Origin: Paracoccus solventivorans
GTDB taxonomy: Bacteria; Pseudomonadota; Alphaproteobacteria; Rhodobacterales; Rhodobacteraceae
Direction of reading: 5' to 3'
Assembly (NCBI RefSeq): GCF_900142875.1
Contig: NZ_FRCK01000005.1
Coordinates: 62,001 to 126,000, forward strand
Length of the DNA: 64,000 nt
A model generated the notes under the pieces. That model saw only the letters and a program-made list of their open reading frames with translations, ran no database searches and was not told where the DNA came from. A program made the position numbers and the translations under genes. Below are positions 27,054-35,335 of this stretch, in pieces. Numbering within the stretch: position 1 is the stretch's first letter; every line of letters starts with the position of its first letter.

Positions 27054-28532
27054 CTACCACCAGCGTTCGGGTTTGGCGACAAAGCCCGCGGCGCGTTCCA
27101 GCACCGCGGCGTGGTTGAGCAGCCCGCCCTCGTCCCAGGGCCGCCCGATCAGTTGCAGCCCCAGCGGCAGCCCCTGCGAATCGAGGCCCGCGGGCAGCGC
27201 CAGCGCCGGCAGCCCGGCCAGGTTCACCGTCACCGTGAACACGTCGTTCAGATACATCTGCACCGGATCGACCGCGTGCATGGTTCCCAGCGGGAAGGCG
27301 GCCGAGGGCGTCGCCGGGGTCAGGATCGTGTCGATCCCCGCCGCGAACGCCTCGTCGAAGTCGCGCTTGATCAGGGCGCGGACCTTGCGGGCGCGGTTGT
27401 AATAGGCGTCGTAGAACCCCGCCGACAGCACATAGGTGCCGATCATCACCCGGCGCTGCACCTCGGCGCCGAAACCCTCGGCGCGGGTGTTTTCGTACAT
27501 CTCGTTGATGCCGTCGCCGGCACCCAGCCGCGCGCGGTGGCCATAGCGCACCCCGTCGTAGCGGGCGAGGTTCGAGGACGCCTCGGCCGGGCCGATCACG
27601 TAATAGGTGGGCAGCGCGTATTGCGTATGCGGCAGGCTGATGTCCACGATCTCGGCACCGGCGTCGCGCAGCATGGCGATGCCCTGCTGCCACAGCGCCT
27701 CGATCTCGGCCGGCATCCCGTCGACGCGGTATTCGCGGGGAATGCCGATTTTCTTGCCGCGGATGTCCCCGGTCAGCGCGGCTTCATAATCCGGGACCGG
27801 GCGGTCGGCGCTGGTCGAATCCCTGGGGTCGACCGAGGCCATGGCGCCCAGCATGATCGCCGCGTCGCGCACGGTCTTGGTCATCGGCCCAGCCTGGTCC
27901 AGCGACGAGGCAAAGGCCACGATCCCCCAGCGCGACACCCGCCCGTAGGTCGGCTTGAGCCCGACCGTGCCGGTGAACGCCGCGGGCTGGCGGATCGAGC
28001 CGCCGGTGTCGGTGCCGGTCGCGGCCAGGCACAGATCCGCCGCCACCGCCGCCGCCGAGCCGCCGGACGAGCCGCCCGGCGTCAGCTGCTGCTCGCCCAG
28101 CCGCCACGGGTTCACCGCGGGGCCATAGACGCTGGTCTCGTTAGTCGAGCCCATGGCGAATTCGTCCATGTTCAGCTTGCCCAGCATCACCGCACCGGCG
28201 TCGAACAGGTTCTGCGTCGCGGTCGATTCATATTCGGGCAGGAAGCCCTGCAGGATGCGGCTGGCGGCTTGGGTCGGCACCCCCTTGGTGCAGAACAGGT
28301 CCTTGATTCCCAGCGGAATCCCGCACATCGCGGGCGCATCGCCCGCCTGCAACCGCGCATCCGCCGCCGCCGCCTGCTGGCGGGCGATGTCGGCGGTGTT
28401 GTGCACGAATGCGTTCAGCGCGCCGGCATCCTCGATCGCGGCCAGGCAGGCGTCGGTCAGCTCGACGGCGGTGATCTCGCCCTTGCGCAGGCGGTCGCGG
28501 GCGTCGGCGATGGTCAGTCGGTTCAGGCTCAT
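27054..28532 (-). CDS. gatA: Aspartyl/glutamyl-tRNA amidotransferase subunit A
   Basis: A 492-residue amidase subunit of GatCAB, which forms Gln-tRNA(Gln) (and Asn-tRNA) from misacylated precursors. The amidase-signature catalytic triad is visible: Lys in '[15 protein letters not shown]', and the two Ser in '[16 protein letters not shown]' and '[15 protein letters not shown]'. The C-terminal '[16 protein letters not shown]' is canonical. The start at 28532 overlaps the gatC stop (ATGA). GatB is not in the window, which is common in this group. Confidence 0.97.
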   Translation of the reverse strand: MSLNRLTIADARDRLRKGEITAVELTDACLAAIEDAGALNAFVHNTADIARQQAAAADARLQAGDAPAMCGIPLGIKDLFCTKGVPTQAASRILQGFLPEYESTATQNLFDAGAVMLGKLNMDEFAMGSTNETSVYGPAVNPWRLGEQQLTPGGSSGGSAAAVAADLCLAATGTDTGGSIRQPAAFTGTVGLKPTYGRVSRWGIVAFASSLDQAGPMTKTVRDAAIMLGAMASVDPRDSTSADRPVPDYEAALTGDIRGKKIGIPREYRVDGMPAEIEALWQQGIAMLRDAGAEIVDISLPHTQYALPTYYVIGPAEASSNLARYDGVRYGHRARLGAGDGINEMYENTRAEGFGAEVQRRVMIGTYVLSAGFYDAYYNRARKVRALIKRDFDEAFAAGIDTILTPATPSAAFPLGTMHAVDPVQMYLNDVFTVTVNLAGLPALALPAGLDSQGLPLGLQLIGRPWDEGGLLNHAAVLERAAGFVAKPERWW

Positions 28533-28816
28533 TCCACCACCTTCGGCACGGCAAAGAACCCCTCGCGCGCGTCGGGCGCATTCTTCAGCACCGCCTCGGC
28601 CATGTTGCCGTCGGTGACCACGTCCTCGCGCCGCTTCAGCCGCATCTTTTCGACCCCGGTCATCGGCTCGACGCCGGTCACATCGACCTCGGACAACTGC
28701 GCCATGAATTGCAGCATGTGGCTGAGTTCGGATGCCAGCGCGGGCAGCGCCTCGTCCGCGACCGCGATCCGCGCGAGCTGCGCGACCTTGCGGGCCTCGG
28801 TCTCTGAAATCGACAT
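28529..28816 (-). CDS. gatC: Aspartyl/glutamyl-tRNA amidotransferase subunit C
   Basis: A 95-residue small subunit that wraps and stabilises GatA-GatB. Recognised by '[18 protein letters not shown]' at the N terminus, '[22 protein letters not shown]' in the middle and '[17 protein letters not shown]' at the C terminus. ATGA coupling with gatA. It is divergent from the metal-dependent hydrolase at 28910. Confidence 0.96.
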   Translation of the reverse strand: MSISETEARKVAQLARIAVADEALPALASELSHMLQFMAQLSEVDVTGVEPMTGVEKMRLKRREDVVTDGNMAEAVLKNAPDAREGFFAVPKVVE

Positions 28817-28909
28817 TGCGGGTGTTCCTTTCGATTGCCCCGCGTTTACCGCCCGTGGACCTGCCCTGCAAGCCGCGCTAGCGTTCCCGAAGATTAGTGG
28901 AGAAGCGCG

Positions 28910-29599
28910 ATGAAACTGACCTGGCTGGGCCATGCCGGCTTTCGACTGGAGATCGAGGGCGCGGTGATCCTGATCGACCCGTGGCTGACCGGAAACCCGG
29001 TGTTCCCCGAGGAACGGCGCGCCGAGGCCATTGCCGGCGCCACCCATGTGCTGCTGACCCACGGCCATTCCGACCACACCGGCGAGGCGCTGGCGCTGGC
29101 GCGCGAGGGGCTGCCGCTGGTCGGCATCTACGACCTGCTGAGCTGGTGGGAATCGCAGCACGGCATCACCGCCATCGGCTTCAACAAGGGCGGCACGGTG
29201 GAGCTGAACGGGGCGGCGGTGACCATGGTGAACGCGACCCATTCCTCGTCCCTGACGGTCGAGGGGCGGCCGGTCTATGCGGGCCACGAATCCGGCTACA
29301 TGATCCGGGGCGAGGGGCGCACGATCTATGTCTCGGGTGATACCGACATCATGGCCGATATGGAATGGATGGGGGAACTGCACCGCCCCGAGATCGGGAT
29401 CCTGGCGGCGGGCGGGCATTTCACCATGGACATGGAACGCGCGGCCTGGGCGGCGAAACGCTATTTCGACTTCAAGACCGTGATCCCGTGCCACTACGAC
29501 ACCTTCCCGCCGATCCGGCAGGACCCCGAGGTGATGCGCCGGGCGCTGCCGGGGGTGCAGGTGCTGACCCCGAAGGTGATGGAGACGGTCGAGCTGTAG
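28910..29599 (+). CDS. UPF0173-type metal-dependent hydrolase
   Basis: A 229-residue metallo-beta-lactamase-fold protein. 'LTWLGHAGFRLE' at the N terminus, the metal motif 'THGHSDHTG' near residue 50, 'SGDTDIMADM' near 146 and 'IPCHYDTFPPI' near 195 match the UPF0173 family. The substrate is unknown. GGAG of 'AGTGGAGAAGCGCG' precedes the ATG. It is followed by a strong bidirectional terminator shared with phaZ. Confidence 0.88.
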   Translation: MKLTWLGHAGFRLEIEGAVILIDPWLTGNPVFPEERRAEAIAGATHVLLTHGHSDHTGEALALAREGLPLVGIYDLLSWWESQHGITAIGFNKGGTVELNGAAVTMVNATHSSSLTVEGRPVYAGHESGYMIRGEGRTIYVSGDTDIMADMEWMGELHRPEIGILAAGGHFTMDMERAAWAAKRYFDFKTVIPCHYDTFPPIRQDPEVMRRALPGVQVLTPKVMETVEL

Positions 29600-29624
29600 C
29601 GGCGCGGCGCGGCGGCGGAACGGC

Positions 29625-29653
29625 AAAAGCCCCGGCGGTGCCGGGGCTTTTTC
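29625..29653. terminator. Bidirectional intrinsic terminator between hydrolase and phaZ
   Basis: AAAAGCCCCGGC and GCCGGGGCTTTTT arms around GGT: a strong GC stem flanked by A-run and T-run, placed between two convergent genes (29599 and 29680). Confidence 0.9.
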
Positions 29654-29679
29654 GTGACTTGCAGCGGGGGCTGCGGCGC

Positions 29680-31029
29680 TCAGACCGCGATCTTGCTGTC
29701 GTCGGTATCCGGGCCGAAGCTCGAGACGCCGGTGACGCCCTCGGTCCCGCGCTTGCGCTTCTTGCGCGGCAGCTCTTGCGGCTCGCCCGAGTGCTCGTCC
29801 ATGAAATCAAGCACCAGCGGCCGGATGTTCAGCCGCCAGCTTTTCCCGGCGAAGATGCCGTAATGCCCGGCGCCCTCCTCGAGATGCTGGGCCTTTTTCG
29901 CCGCGGGCACGCCGCTGCACAGCGACAGGGCTGCCACGCATTGCCCGGGGGCCGAGATGTCGTCCTTGGCGCCCTCGACCGTCATCACTGCCACGTCGCG
30001 GATCTTGCCGATGTCGGCCTTGCGGCCATTCACGCGGAAGTCGTTGCGGGCGATCTCGAGCTTCTTGAAGATGCGCTCGACGGTCGAAAGGTAGAACTCG
30101 GCCGTCATGTCCATGACCGCCAGATATTCGTCATAGAACTTGTAGTGCTTGTCGTCGACCGAGCCCTCGCCCGCGGCCTCGGCCACGATCTTGTCCACGA
30201 AGGCGCGGCGGTGGGTGTCGGCGTTCATCGCGATGAACGAGGCCAGCTGCGCCAGCCCCGGATAGACCATGCGGCCGGCGCCGCGGTATTTGAAGCCGAC
30301 TTGCTGGATGAACAGATGCTCGAGCTCGCCCATGGTGACGCGGTTGCCGAAATCGGTGACCTCGGTGGCGGCGGCGTCGGGGTCGATCGGGCCGCCGATC
30401 AGCGTCAGGGTGCGAGGCTGGGCCGCGGGGTCGGCCTCGGCCAGCAGGGCGGTGGCGGCCAGCGCCAGCGGCGCGGGCTGGCAGACCGCGATCACATGCA
30501 GGTCCGGCCCCAGGTGGCGCATGAAATCCACCAGATAGCTGGTGTAGTCCTCGACGTCGAACTTGCCGTCGCTGACCGGGATGTCGCGGGCATTGTGCCA
30601 GTCGGTGATCCACACGTCGCAATCGGGCAGCAGCGAGGTCACGGTCGAGCGCAGCAGCGTCGCGTAATGCCCCGACATCGGCGCGACCAGCAGCACGCGG
30701 CGCGCCATCGGCTCGCGCCGGGCGACGCGGAAATGCACCAGGTCGCCAAACGGGCGGCGCAGCGCCGGCTCGACATAGACCAGGTGGTCCTGGCCGCTGT
30801 CGCCGGGAATGGCGGGAATGTCCCAGTCCGGCTTGATGACCATGCGGGCAAAGCTGCGCTCGGTCACCCGGCCCCATGCGCTCATCAGCTTGAACAGCGG
30901 CGTCGGCATGAGGGCGAACATGGGATAGGATGCGATGGCGCGGGCCGAGGCCCCCATCCATTCGTTGGTGTTACGCATCGTTTCGATGGCGTCATAGGAC
31001 ACCATTCCGCGATAGCCACTGAAAACCAT
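29680..31029 (-). CDS. phaZ: Intracellular polyhydroxybutyrate depolymerase
   Basis: A 449-residue PhaZ of the intracellular type found in Paracoccus and Cupriavidus. 'YDAIETMRNTNEWMGASARA' near the N terminus and 'APMSGHYATLLRSTV' are family blocks. The nucleophile region 'VIAVCQPAPLAL' has Cys in place of the usual lipase-box Ser, as in PhaZa1 of Cupriavidus. The C-terminal His lies in 'EEGAGHYGIFAG'. It releases monomer or oligomer from native PHB granules. The ATG at 31029 is chosen for an AGGAG box 7 nt upstream. The C terminus is basic and low complexity. It is divergent from phaC. Confidence 0.92.
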   Translation of the reverse strand: MVFSGYRGMVSYDAIETMRNTNEWMGASARAIASYPMFALMPTPLFKLMSAWGRVTERSFARMVIKPDWDIPAIPGDSGQDHLVYVEPALRRPFGDLVHFRVARREPMARRVLLVAPMSGHYATLLRSTVTSLLPDCDVWITDWHNARDIPVSDGKFDVEDYTSYLVDFMRHLGPDLHVIAVCQPAPLALAATALLAEADPAAQPRTLTLIGGPIDPDAAATEVTDFGNRVTMGELEHLFIQQVGFKYRGAGRMVYPGLAQLASFIAMNADTHRRAFVDKIVAEAAGEGSVDDKHYKFYDEYLAVMDMTAEFYLSTVERIFKKLEIARNDFRVNGRKADIGKIRDVAVMTVEGAKDDISAPGQCVAALSLCSGVPAAKKAQHLEEGAGHYGIFAGKSWRLNIRPLVLDFMDEHSGEPQELPRKKRKRGTEGVTGVSSFGPDTDDSKIAV

Positions 31030-31097
31030 TACCGCACTCCTACAGAACCCTCCCCCAACGTGTAATGTCGGGTTTACGAGTTTCGTCAAGCAGGTGT

Positions 31098-31112
31098 TAA
31101 TGAGAATCATTA
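31098..31112. promoter_or_regulatory. Palindrome TAATGA-GAA-TCATTA in the phaZ-phaC intergenic region
   Basis: Perfect 6-bp arms around a 3-bp centre. The surrounding 19 bp resemble the classical Fur box (GATAATGATAATCATTATC) at about 14 positions. It ends 19 bp before the phaC ATG, ahead of the GGGGGAGG ribosome site, and so would suit a repressor operator. Which regulator binds is unknown. Confidence 0.4.
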
Positions 31113-31131
31113 CTTAGGGGGAGGCGACGCC

Positions 31132-33657
31132 ATGGCAAGGATTCGGCACGAGAAGGACCCGGCGACATCGCGTCAGACCGGCGAAATCCCGGCAGAACCG
31201 GGCGCAATCGTTGCAGATGCAGCAGCCTCCCCGCAGGCGGCGGCCGCGGGTGAGGGGGCGGAGACCGTGGCACGGCGGACACGGCGCCGGGCCGCGGGCA
31301 GCGACGCGGTGCCGCAGCAGGCAGGCGCGACCGACCCGGCTGCAGCCGGGAAAGCCGAGATAATTCAAAAAGGTGATTCGACGATGGAACAGGACGACAG
31401 CCCGGCGCCGCGCCGGGGCAGGGGCAGCGCCGGGGCAGGGCGGGGCCGCAGGGCAGCAGGGACGGCGGACGCGGGGACGGGGCAGGGCGAGGCCGCACCG
31501 CGCCCGAATCCCGCAACGGAGGGCGGCAGGGCGGCGGATGCGCCGGTGACCCGGAAACCGGCGGCGCGGAAGGCGAAAGCCGCCGGCGCAGCGTCGGCAG
31601 AGGCCCCGGCGAAGCCCCGCACGCGCAAGGCCGCAGCGGCGCAACCGGCGCAGCCGGAAGCCGCCGTGGCCGAGACCACGCCGAAGCCGCGGGCGTCTCG
31701 CAAGGCCGCGGCTTCGGCCGCAGCGCCACAACCCGAGCAGCCGCAAGCCGCCGCAGCGATGGCCGAGCCCACCGCGAAGCCCCGCACGCGCAAGGCCGCA
31801 GAGCCGCAACCCGAGCAGCCGCTCGTGCCGCAGCCTGCGCCGCAAGCTGCGGCCGCTGAGGCGCCTTCCGCCGCCGCCCCGCTCGACCCCGCCAACCCGC
31901 TGACCACCCCCGGGCTTTCCGACCGGCTGGCGGAAAACATCGCGCGGATCGAGACGCTGGGCCACCGGCTGATGCGCTCGCTCGCCACGCGGCCGGTCTA
32001 TCCCCCCGGGGTCGAGGGGCCGGGCCCCGAGCTTTACGGCTCGGTCGCGCAGGCGTGGCTGAAGCTGGCCACCGAGCAGCCCGCGCGGCTGATCGAGCAG
32101 CAGGTCCGCTACTGGGGCGAGACGCTGCGTCACGTCGCCGAGGCGCAGGGGGCGTTCGCGCAGGGCTTCCAGCCCGGCAGCCCCGACGCCCCCGCCGACC
32201 GTCGCTTCAAGAACCCGCTGTGGCAGACGAACCCGTTCTACAATTTCGTCATGCGCCAGTATCAGATCAACGCCGAGGCGCTGCGCAAGGCCGCCGAGGA
32301 TCTGGAGATCGAGGGCGAGACCGAGCGCCGCCGCGTCGACTGGTTCACCCGCCAGATGATCGACATGCTCGCCCCCACCAATTTCCTGGCCACCAACCCC
32401 GACGCGCTGCTCAAGGCGCTGGAGACCGAGGGCGAAAGCCTGGTGCAGGGGCTGGAGAACCTGGTGCGCGACGTGGAAACCAGCGGCGGCGAGCTGATCG
32501 TGACGCTGGCCGACCGCGAGGCGTTCAAGGTCGGCGCCAACATCGGCACCACCCCCGGCGAGGTGGTCCACCGTTCGCGGCTGTTCGAGCTGATCCAGTT
32601 CACCCCCAGCACCGCGCAGGTCCACCAGACGCCCCTGATCGTGTTCCCGCCGTGGATCAACAAATACTACATCCTCGACCTCAAGCCGCAGAACAGCCTG
32701 CTGCGCTGGCTGGTCGACCAAGGCTACACGCTGTTCGTGGTGTCGTGGAAGAACCCCGATTCCACCTATGCCGACGTGGCGATGGACGATTACGTCTCGG
32801 CCTATCTCGAGGCGATGGACGTGGTGCGCGAGCTGACCGGCGAGCGGCAGCTGAACGCGGTCGGCTATTGCATCGCCGGCACCACCCTGTCGGCGACGCT
32901 GGCGCTGCTGAAGCAGCGCGGCGACGACCGGGTGAAATCGGCGACCTTCCTGACCACGCTGACCGATTTTTCCGACCAGGGCGAGTTCACCACCTTCCTG
33001 CAGGACGATTTCGTCGGCGGCATCGAGGACGAGGTGGCCCGCACCGGCTATCTGTCGGCGCGGCTGATGCAGCGCACCTTCAGCTTCCTGCGCGCCAACG
33101 ACCTGATCTGGGGCCCGGCGATCCGCAGCTACATGCTGGGGGAAACCCCGCCCGCCTTCGACCTGCTCTACTGGAACGGCGACGGCACCAACCTGCCCGG
33201 GCGCATGGTGACGCAATATCTGCGCCAGCTGTGCCAGGAAAATGCGCTGGTCGAGGACGGGTTCGAGATCCTCGGCCACCGGGTGCATCTGTCCGAGGTG
33301 ACGCTGCCGCTGTGCGCCGTCGCCTGCGAGGGCGACCATATCGCGCCCTGGCTGCACAGCTGGAAGGGCGTGGCCCGGATGGGGTCGCGCGACAAGAGCT
33401 TCATCCTGTCGGAATCGGGCCATATCGCCGGGATCGTGAACCCGCCGGGGCGGATCAAATACGGGCATTACATCTCGGACGCCGGGTTCGAAGGCAGCCC
33501 GCAGGACTGGCGCGACGGCGCCACCTATCACGAGGGCAGCTGGTGGCATCACTGGGAGGAGTGGCTGGCCCGCCACTCGGGCCCGATGGTCCCGGCCCGG
33601 GCGCCGCGGGAATCGCTGGCCCCTGCGCCCGGCACCTATGTGCTGGAAATGGCCTGA
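31132..33657 (+). CDS. phaC: Class I PHA synthase with long basic N-terminal extension
   Basis: An 841-residue synthase that polymerises (R)-3-hydroxybutyryl-CoA at the granule surface. The catalytic triad is visible as Cys580 (GYCIAG), Asp735 (CEGDHIAPW) and His764 (SESGHIAG). The catalytic module corresponds to residues about 255-841, roughly the normal 590-residue enzyme. Residues 1-250 are Ala/Pro/Lys/Arg-rich with three KPR-x2-RKAA-type units (about 160-225), reminiscent of histone-H1-like tails. The start at 31132 has a strong GGGGGAGG site. An internal ATG at 31384 (Met85) with AAAAAGG is an alternative that still leaves 170 extra residues. Confidence 0.93.
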   Translation: MARIRHEKDPATSRQTGEIPAEPGAIVADAAASPQAAAAGEGAETVARRTRRRAAGSDAVPQQAGATDPAAAGKAEIIQKGDSTMEQDDSPAPRRGRGSAGAGRGRRAAGTADAGTGQGEAAPRPNPATEGGRAADAPVTRKPAARKAKAAGAASAEAPAKPRTRKAAAAQPAQPEAAVAETTPKPRASRKAAASAAAPQPEQPQAAAAMAEPTAKPRTRKAAEPQPEQPLVPQPAPQAAAAEAPSAAAPLDPANPLTTPGLSDRLAENIARIETLGHRLMRSLATRPVYPPGVEGPGPELYGSVAQAWLKLATEQPARLIEQQVRYWGETLRHVAEAQGAFAQGFQPGSPDAPADRRFKNPLWQTNPFYNFVMRQYQINAEALRKAAEDLEIEGETERRRVDWFTRQMIDMLAPTNFLATNPDALLKALETEGESLVQGLENLVRDVETSGGELIVTLADREAFKVGANIGTTPGEVVHRSRLFELIQFTPSTAQVHQTPLIVFPPWINKYYILDLKPQNSLLRWLVDQGYTLFVVSWKNPDSTYADVAMDDYVSAYLEAMDVVRELTGERQLNAVGYCIAGTTLSATLALLKQRGDDRVKSATFLTTLTDFSDQGEFTTFLQDDFVGGIEDEVARTGYLSARLMQRTFSFLRANDLIWGPAIRSYMLGETPPAFDLLYWNGDGTNLPGRMVTQYLRQLCQENALVEDGFEILGHRVHLSEVTLPLCAVACEGDHIAPWLHSWKGVARMGSRDKSFILSESGHIAGIVNPPGRIKYGHYISDAGFEGSPQDWRDGATYHEGSWWHHWEEWLARHSGPMVPARAPRESLAPAPGTYVLEMA

Positions 33658-33675
33658 GGGGGTCCGACGGTTCCC

Positions 33676-33709
33676 GGGGGCGCGGCGTGCAAGGTTGCGC
33701 CCCCTTTTT
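33676..33709 (+). terminator. Intrinsic terminator after phaC
   Basis: GGGGGCGC (33676-33683) pairs with GCGCCCCC (33697-33704), followed by TTTTT. It separates phaC from the independently promoted phaP. Confidence 0.8.
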
Positions 33710-33747
33710 CGCAGCGTCGTCAAAGGGCTGCGGCATCGGCGGATTTT

Positions 33748-33762
33748 TGCTGCACCGCAGCA
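33748..33762. promoter_or_regulatory. PhaR operator 1 (CTGC-N3-GCAG)
   Basis: TGCTGC-ACC-GCAGCA is a perfect palindrome containing CTGC-N3-GCAG, the motif reported for PhaR binding in Paracoccus denitrificans. Its centre is 40 bp from operator 2, close to four helical turns. Confidence 0.75.
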
Positions 33763-33781
33763 GGAAATTTTCACGCGAGGA

Positions 33782-33810
33782 TTGCAATGCTGCGGTGCAG
33801 CATCTATTCT
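33782..33810 (+). promoter_or_regulatory. Predicted phaP promoter
   Basis: TTGCAA (33782-33787) as -35, a 17-bp spacer and TATTCT (33805-33810) as -10. Operator 2 lies in the spacer, so bound PhaR should block RNA polymerase. The leader to the phaP ATG is then about 45 nt with AGGAG upstream. Confidence 0.6.
33787..33803. promoter_or_regulatory. PhaR operator 2, inside the phaP promoter spacer
   Basis: ATGCTGC-GGT-GCAGCAT has 7-bp perfect arms around a 3-bp centre and contains CTGC-N3-GCAG. It sits between the predicted -35 and -10 of phaP. Confidence 0.78.
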
Positions 33811-33862
33811 TATGGGCATCAACCCGCGCCGAATCCGCGCCACTGACCCGCAGGAGATACCC

Positions 33863-34339
33863 ATGGCGAAGACCCCCGATTTCACCAAGCCGTTCCAGGA
33901 CATGCTGGCCAACTTCCCCGTCGACACCTCGTCGCTGACCGAAGCCTTCCGCTCGCAGTCCGCGCTGAGCGAGCGGATGACCCGCGTCGCCCTGCAGGCC
34001 GCCGAGCGTTCGACCGAGATCTCGGCCGCCTGGGCCAAGGACACGCTGTCGCGCATGGGCGAGCTGACCACCTCGAAAGAGCAGCCCTCGGACTATGCCA
34101 AGGCGATGTCCGACTTTGCCTCGGCCGCGGCCGAGCTGGCCGCCGAGCACATGGCCGCCTATGCCGAAGTCGCCAAGAAAGTGCAGATGGACACCGTCGA
34201 TCTGCTGCTGAACGCCAGCAAGGACGTTCAGGCCGACGCGCAGCGCATGGCGCAGGCCGCCAGCGACAACGTGCAGAAAGCCGCCCGCCAGGTGCAGGAC
34301 GCCGCCGGCGCCGCCGCCAGCAAGGCCCCCAAGGTCTGA
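33863..34339 (+). CDS. phaP: Phasin, PHB granule-associated protein
   Basis: A 158-residue amphipathic, largely helical protein. 'PDFTKPFQDMLANFPVD' at the N terminus and the central 'SALSERMTRVALQAAERSTEISAAWAKD' fit the Paracoccus-type phasin family. The C-terminal third is Ala/Gln/Lys-rich helix ('QAASDNVQKAARQVQDAAGAAA'). It coats granules and limits their size. The ATG at 33863 follows CAGGAGAT. The two PhaR operators upstream and phaR downstream indicate derepression when PhaR is titrated onto PHB. Confidence 0.92.
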   Translation: MAKTPDFTKPFQDMLANFPVDTSSLTEAFRSQSALSERMTRVALQAAERSTEISAAWAKDTLSRMGELTTSKEQPSDYAKAMSDFASAAAELAAEHMAAYAEVAKKVQMDTVDLLLNASKDVQADAQRMAQAASDNVQKAARQVQDAAGAAASKAPKV

Positions 34340-34384
34340 GCACCTGCCACGCCGGGGCCGCGCCACGCGGTCCCTGCCATCGGA

Positions 34385-34414
34385 ACGCGCGCCCTTTGCT
34401 GGCGCGCGTTTTTT
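34385..34414 (+). terminator. Intrinsic terminator after phaP
   Basis: Stem ACGCGCGCC / GGCGCGCGT (9 bp), loop CTTTGCT, then TTTTTTC. This is a strong terminator separating phaP and phaR. Confidence 0.9.
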
Positions 34415-34445
34415 CTTTTGCAATCGCGGGGTCGGGGCCGCATCA

Positions 34446-34460
34446 TTGCTGCAAATGCAA
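34446..34460. promoter_or_regulatory. Possible PhaR autoregulatory site upstream of phaR
   Basis: TTGCTGCAAATGCAA carries TTGC / GCAA arms and a CTGC-AAA-TGCA core, a weaker version of the phaP operators, 16 bp before the phaR start. Autoregulation of PhaR is known in Paracoccus; this exact site is inferred. Confidence 0.45.
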
Positions 34461-34475
34461 CAGAGCGAAGCGACC

Positions 34476-35159
34476 ATGTCCCCCGAACCCGCCACGGCCC
34501 CCGCATCCGCCCCGGCCGAGCCGCTGCTGATCAAGCGCTACGCCAGCCGCCGGCTCTACAATACCGAGACCAGCGACTACATCACCCTGGACGAGATCGC
34601 CCGGGTGATCCGCGAGGGCCGCGAGGTCCGCATCGTCGACCTGCGCTCGGGCGACGACCTGACCCGGCAATATCTGCTGCAGATCATCGCCGAGCACGAA
34701 AGCCGGGGCGAGAACGTGCTGCCGGTGGACCTGCTGACCGACCTGGTGCGCAGCTACACCGCGCAGGCGCAATCGGTGGTGCCGCAGTTCCTCGAGGCGA
34801 GTTTCGAGATGCTGCGCAACGGCCAGTCGCAGATGCTGGAACAGCTTTCCGCGTTGCAGCACCCGATGGCCTCGATGCCCGGGTTTTCGGAAATGCAGCG
34901 CCACCAGCAGATGTTCCTGCGCGCGATGATGGGCGGCTGGACCGGCAGCAGCGGCCCGGCCCCCGACGATTCCGACGATGCCGAACCCGCCGCCTCTGCC
35001 CCCCGCAAGCCCGCCGCCGAGCCCGCCGACCCCGCCCGCGCCCCCCGCAAGCCCCGCCCCGCCGCGCCCCCCCGGGACGCCGCCGCGCCGACCGCCTCCG
35101 AGGCCGAAGAGATCCGCCGCCAGCTCGCCGAACTTCAGGCGCGGATCTCGAAGCTCTGA
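34476..35159 (+). CDS. phaR: PHB-responsive transcriptional repressor PhaR
   Basis: A 227-residue repressor. The N-terminal PHB_acc_N DNA-binding domain is 'IKRYASRRLYNTETSDYITLDEIARVIREG' (residues about 19-50). A PHB-granule-binding domain follows ('VLPVDLLTDLVRSYTAQAQSVVPQFLEASF'), and then a Pro/Ala/Arg-rich linker and a short C-terminal helix ('EIRRQLAELQARISKL'). PhaR binds nascent PHB and releases the phaP operator. The ATG at 34476 is preferred over 34446, which lies inside the putative operator. Confidence 0.94.
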   Translation: MSPEPATAPASAPAEPLLIKRYASRRLYNTETSDYITLDEIARVIREGREVRIVDLRSGDDLTRQYLLQIIAEHESRGENVLPVDLLTDLVRSYTAQAQSVVPQFLEASFEMLRNGQSQMLEQLSALQHPMASMPGFSEMQRHQQMFLRAMMGGWTGSSGPAPDDSDDAEPAASAPRKPAAEPADPARAPRKPRPAAPPRDAAAPTASEAEEIRRQLAELQARISKL

Positions 35160-35198
35160 CTTGCAGCGGCCGCGCCCCCGCGCTACACGCCATCCCAC

Positions 35199-35288
35199 GG
35201 AGCGGTGGCCGAGTGGTCGAAGGCGCACGCCTGGAAAGTGTGTAGGCGGGGAACCGTCTCGAGGGTTCGAATCCCTCTCGCTCCGCCA
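35199..35288 (+). tRNA. tRNA-Ser (GGA)
   Basis: Starts GGAGCGGTGGCCGAGTGGTC, has the anticodon loop around GGA (in CTGGAAAG), a long variable arm and a GGGTTCGAATCCC T-arm. The CCA end is encoded at 35286-35288. 90 nt in all. Confidence 0.96.
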
Positions 35289-35312
35289 CTTGCACATTGC
35301 AAACCCGAAAAC

Positions 35313-35335
35313 AGGTCCCTTGCGGGGCCTTTTCT
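35313..35335 (+). terminator. Terminator after tRNA-Ser
   Basis: Stem AGGTCCC / GGGGCCT (one G-T pair) with loop TTGC, followed by TTTTCTTT, 25 bp past the tRNA. Confidence 0.7.
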
